NCBI GenBank assembly: GCA_009602725.1
Contig: WELB01000138.1
Coordinates: 9,026 to 73,025 of the forward strand
DNA length: 64,000 nucleotides
Reading direction: 5' to 3'
Origin: Spirogloea muscicola
Lineage: Eukaryota > Streptophyta > Zygnematophyceae > Spirogloeales > Spirogloeaceae
Shown here: in pieces, positions 53,030 through 64,000 of the stretch
Layout: each line of letters begins with the position of its first letter
Position numbering within the stretch: position 1 is the stretch's first letter
Position numbers and translations under genes: made by a program
Notes under the pieces: generated by a model
Told to the model about the DNA's origin: nothing
Seen by the model: the letters and a program-made list of their open reading frames with translations, nothing else
Database searches by the model: none

Positions 53030-53370
53030 TCCCGTTCGCCGCCATGATGGGCTTGCCAAGGAGGGCGCAACGTCGGCGCTGCACATGCCAAGGTGCACAA
53101 GTACAAGGGCGCCATAGTGGTAGCTGCTGACACTTGACCCAACTTGAGGGGGTGCCACGCAGCTCCCTGACGAGCCCCACCTGCATAACAACCTCCCTTG
53201 CTCTCTGTGCGGATGAGCTCGAGCACGTGGCGGCTGCCACCTCCACTGCACTACCACGGAGTCCGCCAGCCCTGGCAGTCGCTGCTGCATCGCAAGGGGC
53301 TGTAGCGCAGTTGTAGATGGATGTGCATCGGCAGCCTCATTTGCCGCAAGCCGAGCTTTCGTCACAAGGA
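53030..53370 (+). pseudogene. Decayed duplicate of the OB-fold last exon
   Basis: CTTGCCAAGGAGGGCGCAAC followed by GTCGGCGCTGCACATGCC and CAAGTACAAGGGCGCCAT (53051-53117) aligns with 51919-51982 of the functional exon. Similarity can be followed through ACAACCTCCCTTGCTCTC (53187) to the 3' end, where GGCAGCCTCATTTGCCGCAA and GCCGAGCTTTCGTCA match the end of the functional exon and its stop region. Small insertions and deletions destroy the frame (for example CACATGCC for CACAACGCC), and a TGA interrupts what was the GRVEA region. No intact alternative frame remains, so it is a tandem-duplication pseudogene. Confidence 0.8.
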
Positions 53371-54041
53371 GCAGCTTCTCCAGCCACCATTCACAGCCAG
53401 CCTGCACTGCCAACCGGCTCGCTGCTGCGCCTGGTCGAGCTTTAGCGGCTGGTTCGTCCAGCTTCCTCGTTTCATTGCTCAGAGTTCCTCTTGTCATGAA
53501 CGAGTCCAGCACGTTAACAGATTGGCACGGGACGCTAACAAGTTACTCTACCTCGGCTGGCCTTGCTGCCTGCTGCCAACTGCCAACCGTCAGCCTTGCA
53601 TCTCAATCAACCTAATGATAATTCGACATTTGATATTTTTTACGATGGCTACTGACGTTGAGAGGAATTTACAAGCAGCTACACGAGCCGCTGGGCTAAG
53701 GCTCCTGCCAGATACTGAAATAGCCCAATCGACCAACTACTGATAGGGGCCTCCTTGGGCGCAATTTAGTGGCCTGACGCGTCACTGCCGGCTAGTGCGA
53801 TGACAGTAGTCATCAACTGCTGTTGTAGCTTTTTCTGGCGCTTGCGGTGCTTATCACGGAAGTGCTGACCCCTTCTCAGCAGAGGCCAACTTTCTTGAAA
53901 CTGCAACCACCCTTGATATGAGGCCAGCGTAACAGCTATCCTGAGCAGCAGGACTGACCAAACTTGCTGTGCACAGCCTTTCTGATCGTTTGGACCTCGG
54001 CATCAGAGCCTCCACATTCATCTATACCTGGTAGGTGCTTG
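53371..54041. other. Convergent spacer before PTEN
   Basis: No supported gene. Confidence 0.45.
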
Positions 54042-57000
54042 CTATTCTTCCTCGCTGTCAGACTCGTCCTCGTCCCCAAATGTGAAGACAGATGCGTCTG
54101 CTGAGCTTGCAGCCGCCAGGGCTTTGAAGTCGCTCTGCAATGACCTGGCATTGCTTGGTGACGGCTCTAGCACTGTAGGGCTGGCTGCCTTAACCTGCTG
54201 AGATGTACTGACGGCAGGCGCCCCGGACGCGGTAGCTTCCTCTGTCTCCGCAATAGGGGGTTGCTGAGAGGACGAAATTTGCTTACTGCTTGGTTCCTCT
54301 GTACTTGACGCCGCAGCTTGTGAAGCACTTAACGCCTCCTCGCTTGTAGCAACCTTCAACAACATGTTAAGGAACAAATCAATTCTGAGAGACTGAAGCG
54401 TGGAGCAGAACTCCACTTGACTCGCTTCAAACTGTATACCGGCCATTGAGAGAGCACAGAGAATGCTAGAAGTCACACCTGTGAGGCAGATCCTGAAGGA
54501 TCGGCCAGATCCTCAAGCTTGGCGGCTGCCGGCGGAGCGGGGCTGGTCGGCCTTGACGAACCCTTGCCTGTCACTGTCTGGCCCATCCCAAGCCGCAGCG
54601 AATCCATGGCCTTCGTCAGGCCGCCACCGAGGCTGCCCACCTGGCTGAAAGCGCTGGCAAATGACGTTCCGAATTTCCCAGCTGCTACTGGTGGCGCGGG
54701 CTGCGCGCCGGCTGCTGCAGACGAAGTGGACGCCGTTAGACCCATGGCCTCCTCGGAAGCCGCTGCTGCCTCCTCGGCCTTCGGCTCCCTGTCGTCAGCC
54801 TGCTCTGCTGCCTTTGCTGTGGCCACCCCCGCCTCCTCGTCCTCGCTGTCTGAGAAGATGTTGTCCTCAGCCTCTTCTCGCCTCCTTGCTTCCTGCTGCA
54901 ATACAGGCTTCTCAACTTCGCCAACTCCAGCCGCTGGACCTGGGCCTTGTCCGAGCCCTTTCGTAGTCGAGTCCTGCTGGTCCAGCGGCTGTGCTCCATC
55001 TTTCGGTGTGACATTCGCCCGGTTCGTCCATGCAAAGAAACCAGCCATGCCAGAAGGCGCAATGCCACCCGATGGAGCAGCAGATCTAGCTGCCGCTTTC
55101 ACGGAGGCGGACTGAGCTGGCATTGTTTGCAGGGCAGGGGTTGTTGGAGGGGAAGCAGCGCTGCTGTCCAGCAGCACCACCTCCACCTGGAAGCCGGGCG
55201 ACGGCAGCTTCCTCTGCACACCGTGGCCCAGTCAAACAGCACTGTCTAAGCTCATAGCTGTAAGGTTGTACATGCAAGTGTATGCTTAGGACAAACTCAA
55301 CTCTCAGCCAATCAATGCAGTAGAGTTCTTGCAGGGTTGCGCCAGAGCTTGAGCCAGACCATCTTCATTGATGTATATTCCAATCAAGCTGCCGAAGCCC
55401 CAATATGAACAAACATGATTGATAACAACAATATATTACCTTATCAAACCAGTCCAGCTCGCTGGTTGGGAGCATCTGACGGGAAGCACACAAGCTCGTG
55501 TTCAACCAGCTATCAAGTCCACAATCACAACGAGAAATCTCTGAGTGCCTGTGTTGGATATGCAATATGAGCATGTTCTGTCTGCAAGCTCAAGCAGGTA
55601 TCTTGTGAAAGGTGAAGCAGACATTGATGCAGGCTTATATGACTGCAACCTTGTGAAATGATGGCTAGCTCATCTAGTATTATGGTATCAAGACCAGGCC
55701 ACAACTGCTCTAAGTCGGAAAGTCAAGAGCATTACATAAGTTGAACCTGGGAGCTGAAATGGGAGCTTCACTTACCAGTAGAAGTCCCCATGTCGATCAT
55801 GGAAGAATATCCGAAAGTCGCCCTCAAGATCGGCAACGCACCTCTCACCAGGAAGCGCAAAGACGACAACGCCCTTCCTAGGGGCCTTGTGCCAGATATC
55901 CTCTGGCTGCACAACTTCAACATGCTTAAGTGTCATGCCAGTGACTTGCTTGGATCTTATATCATCTTGACACCGTGCAGCCTAGCCTCTGCCTAATACA
56001 ATCAACCAGTGGAGACTCTCACCATAAGATCACGAGTTCTAGCGTGCTTCCGACTGGAGAAGAGGACACCTGTTGCAGATTTGTTTCAGTTGCAGATTTG
56101 TATCAGGCAACCAGCTGGCAAATATGTTCACAAAAGAGACCTCTTGAAGCTGCTATTTTACAATTTACCATTGACAGTGTGGTACCTATTTTTCCAATGC
56201 AGATTATATGAAGTTGAGCACTTAGGCCAAGGCCACCGGACCTGATTATACATTGTGCTACGACTTGCAGACAGCACTCACTGGGGCATGCATGTCATGC
56301 AAAAGCAGCTATACGGACAATCTGCACCAAACCTAGGCAGGATGCTGGTAACATCACTGAAAAAAATGTGCAAGCACTGGTAATTACCATTATGGTCAGA
56401 GATGGTAATTGATGGCCTCACCCAATACGGGCATTTGTGTAGTCTGATGCCTCTCAAGATACATCTGGCACATATGTGACAGTCTCGCTTAGGTCAACTT
56501 CCTCGTGTTGAGGCATTAACACAAACTGATGGCAGTGCATGCTTGATTCTTGATACTGTTGTGACTTAGACAAATTACCACGAATGATGGCAACCCCTTG
56601 GCTTCTTGGGCTTACTTGCGAAAAGCAGTAATTTCTCCCACTTCATCTCGCAGTACTTTCTCAAAGTACTTCACATACCGCTGAGACATAGAAGCAGAGT
56701 CGGTGTTGAAATGTAATTTGACTGAGGAAGAACAAAAACTTCTTCAAGCTCAATATGTCCAAGTGTAGCTACGATCACACTGCACCACGGGCTCGGATGG
56801 CCTCTCTAATAAAAGGCTAGTACTCATGTGGAGCCATTGATCGTGCATTAGTGTTGCCAAGCACTTAAACACAAAGTAACACGTGCCTTCAGGAGAGACC
56901 TGCTCACCAGTTGACTGGGCAAGACAAGAGCTTTTCCATCTATGCAACGCTTGTTGTTGTAGAAAGAAACAGCCTCCTCTGCGGTTGGTAAGAACTGCAG

Positions 57001-58804
57001 GCAGGCCAAATGCAATTGAGACCAAATGCGTTTTCACACAGAGCTCCATCCATAATAACCATGACACGGAGAACATCATTAACAGGGCTAGCACTAGACA
57101 AACTGAAGAAAAGGGCGTAGTCTACAAAATCGCTAGTGACCATAATAGCAGCCAGACAAGTGAAAAGTCACTTCCTTTCAGCATTGCATGCTACCATGAT
57201 GAGGCAGCAGCGAATGGCTGTATCACCTTAGTATATAGCAGCAAGCAGCAGACCATGAGACCGGTCCTTGCCATGCCTGCTTTGCAGTGCACGACAACAA
57301 TGTTCTCCATGTCTTCTCTCTGCCAACTATAAGCACTCTTGCAGAATGACAGAATCAAGGGCAATGGTGGGCAATTGTGGTCATCGAACGGGAATGATGC
57401 TACCTGAAGATATTTGCAGCTCAGTCAGGCAAGCTTCTAGGCAGTCAGATAGCGAGGACAGCTGTCATGAAGTACATTGGAAGTGGCAGCCTGTTCTGAT
57501 AGCTGCTTTGCATTCTGCCATTGTCTTTGAATTGCAGTCAGTGTGACCCTTCTCAGCAAAACCTCTCTTTCATGTGCTTGTACTGTTTATAGACAAAGAA
57601 CAACAATGACAGGCCATCAAGTAGCCGACACTGCCAGCTTAGTGAGTATGTAGGGAGAAAAGCTGGGTGTGTACCGTGCCCTCAAAGAGGGAAGCATCAT
57701 ACAAGCGCTCGGAGCAGAGGTTGTAGACTTTGTAGTGACCCTGCTCATGTGGACAGCAAGTCCATGATGTGGGAAGACTTAGTCTGTCCAGCAACTCAGC
57801 ACGCTTTTTGGCCAGCCACTGTGGTGGATGCCCAGCTTGTACAGCTGGCATTTAGCAACCAGTGGACAGGCTCCTGCTTCAGAACCCAAGCGTTACAGCA
57901 AAAAAGCAAAACTATGGCATCTACGTTGTAGGTGCAGAGAGAAGCAAACCTTGTGGCGTGTCTCCAGGAACCTCAGAACCTCCTCCATGTGGTTGCGGTA
58001 AAAGCCCTGAAGCACAGACTCGCAGTTAAGAGAGGCAGCAGGTATACGAGCCTGGAAATACCAAACGGGCATTAGAGCTGATCACGAGTATATGCATTGC
58101 AGAAGAGCGCCCTGCATGTCTGCACAGCTGTCGCCCTAGAATTGCTGAAGAGCAAGGGGAGAACTGACCTCCACATACCCGAAGACCCCGGAGCTGATGT
58201 CGCCCGCCGGGAACCCCATCGCAATGATGGTCTCTGTGATGTAAGACAAGTCCAAGTCAAAGCCGCCCTCCTGCACCATCGGACGCCAGCAGCGAGAGGG
58301 CTCAACGACCTCACCACCCATCCATAGACAGGGGAGACGCCATTTTGCGCAAGTTCAGACGGCAGCGAACGGTCCCCATTGTACTTCATGCAGCTCAACC
58401 CGCCAATGGAGTGGTAATATGACATCGTCACTGCCATAATGCTGTCCACCAGGCTCTGCGAGCAGAAGGGCTCAGCCGTCCGACCTGGAAGCGCCGCTTG
58501 TTCTGGGAGACCATGTGGCGCGCGCGGGCCTGCACGGCGCGCACGGCGCTGCGGGACGAGTCCAGGAGGCCCCGGGTGAGGGACCCCAGCGACGAGCCCG
58601 GCGCCGGGCCCGCCGGCGGCGGGCCGCCGGCCATCGATGGTGATGGCGATGGCGGCCCCGNGGAGGCCCCGGGTGAGGGACCCCAGCGACGCCGCCGCCG
58701 CCGCCAGAGGCGGGCAGCGGGGCCTCCACGACGGGGATGGCGCCCGGCGCGGGCGCCTGCAGGCCCTCCACCAGGCTGGTCAGCGCCGCGCGCGCCGACT
58801 CCAT
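54042..58804 (-). CDS. PTEN: PTEN phosphatase, plant PTEN2 type
   Basis: Thirteen exons, read downward: (58804)/58634-58485, 58270-58169, 58006-57950, 57740-57675, 57403-57227, 56994-56908, 56680-56616, 56464-56388, 56069-56023, 55906-55776, 55509-55440, 55213-54479, 54353-54042. From the ATG at 58634 this gives 691 residues, all in phase. The catalytic loop HCKAGMARTG (exon 5) has the nucleophilic Cys and Arg. Upstream are KRRFQ, FDLDLSYITETIIAMGFPAG, YKVYNLCSERLYDASLFEG, FPFDDHNCPP; downstream, KRCIDGKALVLPSQL and the C2 domain (RLHKCPYWVRPSITISDHNG, GDFRIFFHDRHGDFYCWLNT, KLPSPGFQVEVVLLDSS). The acidic tail ends ADASVFTFGDEDESDSEEE, as in Arabidopsis PTEN2. Activity: 3-dephosphorylation of phosphoinositides. 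Exon 1 is disturbed: a 30-base repeat flanks an N, so the alternative start at 58804 (MESARAALTSLVEG) is in a different frame from the rest. Confidence 0.94.
58565..58691. repeat. 30-base direct repeat bracketing an N in PTEN exon 1
   Basis: 58565-58594 and 58662-58691 are identical (GGAGGCCCCGGGTGAGGGAC and ten more bases). The single N at 58661 touches the second copy, which suggests an unresolved overlap between two contigs. Confidence 0.9.
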
Positions 58805-59159
58805 CGCCGGCCCTCCCACCAGCAAGGCGCCCCGGAAGCCCCTGCCGTTCACAGTGGCCTTTGTTTCCGAAGCCACAGCCGGAGCTACGGCCTTCTACGC
58901 CAGGCTCCGCCGTCGCCGCAGCCGCCGCGCGCAGCCGCCGCCGCACTTGCCGCCCCCAAAATGCGGGGGAGCGGCTTCTGTGACAGTTGGGTGGACGGAC
59001 TGCCAGGCCCTCATAGCGGTATGCGGTTCGTTATTTCGCCAATTTGCCAGTAGCACCGTTACCGCCTTTCGTTGCCCCAATGGCGGAGCCTTGCGTTGCG
59101 GCTGTTGACTAGGTTTGGCTGAGCGGCTATCATCCCAATAACCACATACTCCTGCTGAG
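58805..59159. other. Upstream region of PTEN
   Basis: GC-rich up to about 58975; no separate gene supported. Confidence 0.4.
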
Positions 59160-59510
59160 TTGTTGATGTCTTGGGGTTCCCAGACCTTGTCCATGGCTTC
59201 TGGGCTGGTCTTTCTTTACGATTGCCCCTGCTTGGAAGAGAGAGAACAAGGCTTCTTCTAAGAAGTGCTTCTTAATCAGAGCTACCTGTAGAGGGTTCTC
59301 CTTACCACGCCCTCTCCCTAACACCATTGGCTTGTGTGGACGGGAACATGCTATTATCTGACATTGATGCAGCCTTCCTCATATATCATGAGCGAGGGCT
59401 GTGATTCTCCTGTATCTCTTTAGATTTTGTCCATTCGTTTTTGGCTGGCTTCTGCCAGCCCCTCTCTTCTATGGGCGAGCTCATTCTCTGTAAAAAGCCA
59501 GCCCCAGAAG
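59160..59510 (+). repeat. Repeat-family copies
   Basis: Cores at 59180-59210 (CCAGACCTTGTCCATGGCTT, CTGGGCTGGTCTTTC) and 59420-59475 (TTTTGTCCATTCGTTTTTGG, CTGGCTTCTGCCAGCCCC, then ATGGGCGAGC). Confidence 0.75.
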
Positions 59511-62140
59511 GCAAGGTTTGAAGGGGACAAAACGGGGTGAACTATAAAGATAAGCAAGTACCATGCATAGAAATTCACTTAGTAACCTCTACTTACAGTC
59601 GCAAGCCAGAAAGACGACGCTCATGGACGAGAGGACGTATCTCACAAAGGCGGACACTGTAAGATTGAGATAACAGTATTCATGTCCCACCGTTACTGGC
59701 TGTACTTGAGATTGGCCAGAGAAGGGTGGAAAGGCAGGATACACGAGCAAGAGCGTCCTTAGACACGCTTGAAGGCTGAGTGTAACGTTTATGCTCTAGC
59801 GAAGCATCTAAATATAGGCCTCATGGGCATCCGACGAGGGGGCCTGACAGGTACACGACTGGAATTTCGGAAGAGCAACCTCTGACGACCCAATGGTTTC
59901 ACACTGACGACTCGATGTCCAACTGCCAACTGCCAACAGGCACGCTAAGCCTGTGATGCATGACGAAGTGAGACGCAGCGGTCTTGACCAGCCGCAACCT
60001 GTAGCTGGAGACTAGCCTGAACTCAGCAGGTCGTAGTAGCTGAATATAACGTATTAAATAGGACAAGCGTCGTGGGCCGTGAATTGCTGAGATCATATCA
60101 GCTTGTTCTGATGTAGACAGGGACCTCTTCCTTGCACGGCCTTCTGGCCCTTCTAACATGAGGACAAATGATGCTCGGCTACCTTTGGACTTCCATACAC
60201 TTGGCAATTTTATTGACCTTGGTTCACGCAAGCTTTGTCTTACTGCTCGAGCACCTTTGCAACGAGATTTTAACTCGCACTTTTTTTGAGTGCGTGCCTC
60301 AAAGTCCAGGTCCGCCTTGCTTGCTCGAAAACCTAAATCCTAAACCCTAAATACAATCAGCACCAGTGACACAAAGCAGCCCTGCACATGACAGTCCAAC
60401 ACATCTAATCTGCTAGAGCCTCGGTCGCCATTGTCATTTGTCAGAGCTACCGATAAGCTTCTTCTCATTCTTCTAATACCGCCAGCGCATGCTGAAGCAG
60501 TCCTGCACGTCATTGTTGCAGTCGCGCTGGTCAGGGCATCACAATGCAGCCAAAGCCTGAGTCGCTTGCCGCCGATATTCTTACGCTTACGAAGTGCTAA
60601 TTGCTCAGATCTATTTCAAACGTCAACGAAGTCGATAGACCATGAGGCCTTCCCTTGCCCCCGCCTACAGTGTCTTCTCCATGAATTCACAAGGTTATCG
60701 ATGGTATTCTTCAGCATAGCCTGCCCAAGTCCCAAAAAAGATCTATGGTAGCAGCCCTCCATTACGCTGCTGAGTCTTACTAATCGTGGTGTCCATATGT
60801 ACAATCTATGGTCCACCCTAATGTGCCGTGTGAGAGGCTTCGAGCCAACTCTTAAGCGGTCCAGTAGATGCAGTTATATCTCCTTGCCTTCGTAATTGTC
60901 TATGATTGCAGCACAGCACATCCAGCGTCCACCTTAGCTTGGTGGCCTAGTAAATTGAGTCACTGCCATGCCACCTGCAGACGAAGCCGCATTGGGACAT
61001 CTGCCTGAAGGCTACAACAGCTGGGCGCACGCAGAGAGGGTCGCACGCAGCTTGAAAACTTAGACGAGCCTTCAGAGCGGGCCCTGACAAATATTGTGCA
61101 CATTTTCAGAGGGGAAGATCGCAGCAGGCCTTCCCATCTCGCCCGTGCCAACATATGCTGCAGCCTGCAATGATTGGGTAAAGCCGCCCATACTTTGTCG
61201 CAACACGCTACCATGAAGAGAAAGACATTATCCTGCACGCCTTAACAGATTTCCAGCGCCTGTAGATCTGCTTGTACTTGGGCTTGGTCGTTCGTATGCA
61301 ATAGTGGCCACATTTCTGTGCTAATCGTCATTGTGGCTTGTTTCCAAAGCGACTCCTGACGGTGGTCAACCCAAAGGAAGATGTGGGGTTGAAGGTCGTG
61401 ATGACTGGACGTGAGCACAATACTGTAGGCGAGAGTGCTAGAAGTCGCCAACCGAGAATACCTGATCTGGTCATCTCGAGCATAGTGTTTGGGTCTTAAG
61501 TGATCCGAGCCCCCACTACATTATGGAAAATCTTGCTATTTTTGAACCAACAGCTATCAACCAAGTTTTCAGCCAACTGAACATAGTTACACGCACAGCG
61601 CAGGTAGTTGATCCAAATTTCAGAGGTTGTCCTACGCCGTGACATACATGGCTTGTCATAGGAAACCTAGCTATGCATTCGAAGGCTCTTGCATTGTGAC
61701 GTGAGCAGTAATCAGAGGAATGCAAGAGGACTCCTTGCAGCTGTCGAGCAGCCTGGCTTACTTACCAGTCTCCGTGGCTGAGCAACGGGGTTTGCCTGAA
61801 GGCCTCACTGGCAAGGGGTTATCCAGATCCGAAGTAACACATGAATGGGACTTGGGCGATCCAGAGCCCGCCACATCAAGTTGGATCTGAATGCACGGCC
61901 CGCGTTCAAGGTCAGCAGCAATGATCAAGGACTTCTTCAAATGGCACAACGGATGGCCAGCCCCAGATGTCGGATCACATGGTGGGGCTGCTATTGGCCA
62001 CCATGGAAGGAGGGAAGCAGGGATGGGAGGCGTCACCACGACGGCGATGCGAGCCAGCCCCTCCGGCCCTATGGGCAGCGGCCTACACTTGAGGATGTGC
62101 AAGCTTCCGTACTTTGCAACTCTGGCCATGTGAGAGGATG
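59511..62140. other. Gene-poor stretch
   Basis: No exon chain supported. A short reversed telomere-like relic (AAACCTAAATCCTAAACCCT) is at about 60330-60352. 59578-59600 (ACTTAGTAACCTCTACTTAC) resembles the reversed repeat tail. Confidence 0.4.
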
Positions 62141-62910
62141 TACAGCTCTTCCTAATGAGGCGATAGCTGTGAGAGGCCAGCTCCAAAAGATTGGGCAAGG
62201 TACGAAAGGGCCGGGAATTACAAATAAGATTTCTTCACGGGAGCTTAGTAACCTCTGGTCAGCAAATTTGCAGATCAGCTTTTCCAATGTAAGGCAATGG
62301 GTGTGAGAGGCCAGTCCAACCATTGAGTAGTGACTAGAGGCGCCCTTTCTAACCGCAGAGGAAGCAGCCAAGGCGCGGCCTGCCCGCAAATGCACAGCAA
62401 ATGCCAAGGTACGTTGCAGAGGAAGGAAGGTGCGCGGTGCGCATGAAATGAAGTGGTGGCCTAACCAAGCCAATACATTGTTCAGGCAAAAGCTGGTGCA
62501 AGAATTGGGGCACCATTAAATAAAGGCCGATGCTAAGGTGGCTAAGGTAAGAGAAGAAAGGCGCGCGATGCACATGGCAGTTGGGAGGCCAATCTGAGCC
62601 TTACCAAGTGCTGTTAATGAGGGCAACGTCGAGGCGCCTTCTCTAAGGGCGCGCCATTCTCCTGTGCAACTGAGCGAGCGACCCGACAACGATGGTGCAC
62701 GGCTGCTCGCTCTGCTGCCCTTGTTGACGTCGGCAGCAAATCGTTGCGACGCTCTCCCGACTGGTCGATGGCAGCGTAGCAGGCTGTCGGCGAGAGCGGC
62801 CACGTCTGGAAGCGAGACGCAGAGAGAAGGCGCGCAGTGCGCATGAAATTTGAAAGAGGCCAATTTTAGCCTTGCAAATGTCCAGAAAAAGAAGGGCTCG
62901 CCCATTGGCG
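62141..62910 (-). repeat. Array of decayed repeat-family copies, minus orientation
   Basis: Reversed cores at 62170-62186 (GTGAGAGGCCAGCTCC) and 62302-62320 (GTGTGAGAGGCCAGTCC). The minus strand at about 62510-62450 codes LLPEQCIGL and HFMRTA, shared with the plus-strand copy near 150. Further pieces lie at 62540-62600 and 62830-62910 (GGGCTCGCCCATTGGCGGAG). Confidence 0.8.
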
Positions 62911-63049
62911 GAGCAGAGCAAAGAAAACTGCGGCATTACTCCGATTACCCCCAATGCGATCAACTCCTGCCAGCTGCAATCGACATCTTTGGCTGTCTGG
63001 GTCCTCGCTTCCACACTCTGCTTCAAAACATTGCCAATCTAGGCTACAC

Positions 63050-64000
63050 TCGACGCGCAGATGTGTTTCCGGCTGAGATGGGCTTGCCAGCTGCATATCT
63101 GTCGCTCTTGCGACGTCGAGTTTCGGCCTGTTTGCAGCGTGCTCAGGCTAGTGCCTTGCACCAGAAAGCTGGGCGAGCTCTAGTAGGTGGCAGAAGGGCT
63201 CCGTTCCTGGCATCTAGTATTCATGCATCGAGTAGTGACCTTTATGTTTTTGACCCGTGGTTATTGAGCGGGTCAATCTGCTGTAGGTTATGTAGATTTT
63301 TAGATGTGCTTGCCTTTGTACCTGGCCATTTGGCCTACATTTCTTTCTAATACACGATCTTTGCCCCTTGAGGATAGGTTCTGGAAAAAGCCAGCCCAAA
63401 ACAGAGGCGCAGAGGGCTGGAAGGGGCCGCCGGCATACGAGCAAATCCCGTCCAGCGAGAGGCGCGGCGCGGTTCTCAGCAAAGCCCGCGGCAAACCAAC
63501 ACAGCGACTGCCGAGCTTTCCGGCTCCTTGGGACCTTGTTCCCGACATTCACAAGATAAGCAGGCCGATCTCAACGAGGCAGGCTCTCTAGTCCAGGCAG
63601 GTGTATCGCATGCTGCAGCGGTTAAGGGCACACGCGCTTCATCTGCGTGCTGGTCGTTCTTTGGCTGCGCCTCTGGCTATTGACAGGAGACTCCCTACCT
63701 GGAATCTAATTTCTCCGACCAGCGGCTGCACAGCAGGAGTTACTGAGCATCCAGTGGCCTCTAAAGTCGCTGTGTGCTCTAGAGCTTTTCTGGCCCCTTC
63801 GAACTTAGTTCGTTTTATTTCCTGGGCTGGCCGATCACAGATATCGCTCCCTACTGAAAAAGTCTCTCTCTCTTGTCCACACTAACAGCTGCGGCTGCGG
63901 CTGCTCAACAGAACATTTTGAGCACTCAGTCGATGTGTGCGGAAGCGCTTTTCTGTCCCTTTCGGACTTTGTTGATCTCTTTCTCTGGGCTGGCCAATCA
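63050..64000 (+). repeat. Nested decayed repeat-family copies, plus orientation
   Basis: Four or more pieces: about 63080-63270 (coding relic AAYLSLLRRRVSACLQR), 63370-63400 (reversed core), 63600-63850 (QVYRMLQRLRAHALHLRAGR, then GGAGTTACTGAGC and CCTGGGCTGGCCGATCACAG), and 63890-64000 (GCTGCTCAACAG, then TCTGGGCTGGCCAATCA at the window edge). The last continues beyond the window. Confidence 0.75.

Noticed and set aside
56416-56424. Possible PTEN donor after TGG (GTGAGG)
   Set aside because: Reading through gives VRPSITISDHNG, the conserved continuation, and a proper donor at 56387; splicing early would lose it.

Overview
The window is nuclear DNA of an intron-rich green alga. The evidence is direct: genes broken into many short exons with GT-AG introns, TTTAGGG-type telomere-like tracts, and proteins whose closest known relatives are the green-plant forms (SDN-type small RNA nuclease, plant PTEN2-type phosphatase, peroxisomal LACS6/7-type acyl-CoA synthetase, At4g28440-type OB-fold protein). 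Genus cannot be fixed by eye; a chlorophyte, possibly trebouxiophyte, fits. It is draft assembly: three N runs (19119-19950, 30553-30898, 51423-51505) and five single Ns (4343, 12399, 24512, 43146, 58661).

Genes from left to right: CRTAC1-like FG-GAP/ASPIC protein (569-3157, +); unrecognised multi-exon membrane protein (about 4324-6186, +); YIPF5/Yip1 (6945-8789, -); PLAC8 protein (12666-15550, +); CutA (16097-17822, -), head to head with an unrecognised gene (from 17944, +); SDN-like 3'-5' exonuclease (20550-24791, -); an orphan ORF (31177-31810, +); peroxisomal LACS with a C-terminal SKL (35614-41927, -); Erlin (about 43615-46569, +); a LUC7 N-terminal exon (51267-51411, +) stranded beside an assembly gap; an OB-fold protein (51506-52295, +) with a decayed second copy of its last exon (about 53030-53370); and PTEN (54042-58804, -). 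Splice phases were followed by hand; in CRTAC1, YIPF5, PLAC8, CutA, SDN, LACS and most of PTEN every exon joins in frame.

Between genes lie many decayed copies, in both orientations, of one dispersed repeat family with a recurring GGGCTGGC(C/T)T(C/T)(T/C)CACAGCC-like core and a recurring C-terminal peptide ending in LL(T/S)RGY. The longest copy (10058-11095, -) carries a zinc-finger plus nuclease-like region of the kind found downstream of the reverse transcriptase in LINE-type elements. They are densest at 1-430, 9.4-12 kb, 27-30.4 kb, 47.5-49.3 kb and 59-64 kb. Two long (GA)n tracts and a (CA)n tract are also present.

The genes are unrelated housekeeping functions (ER/Golgi traffic, peroxisomal lipid activation, ER sterol/ERAD scaffold, phosphoinositide signalling, RNA turnover); there is no sign of a gene cluster. 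The points most worth a second look are an apparent AT-AG intron inside the PLAC8 signature, the repeat family itself, the LUC7/OB-fold junction, and the OB-fold duplicate.
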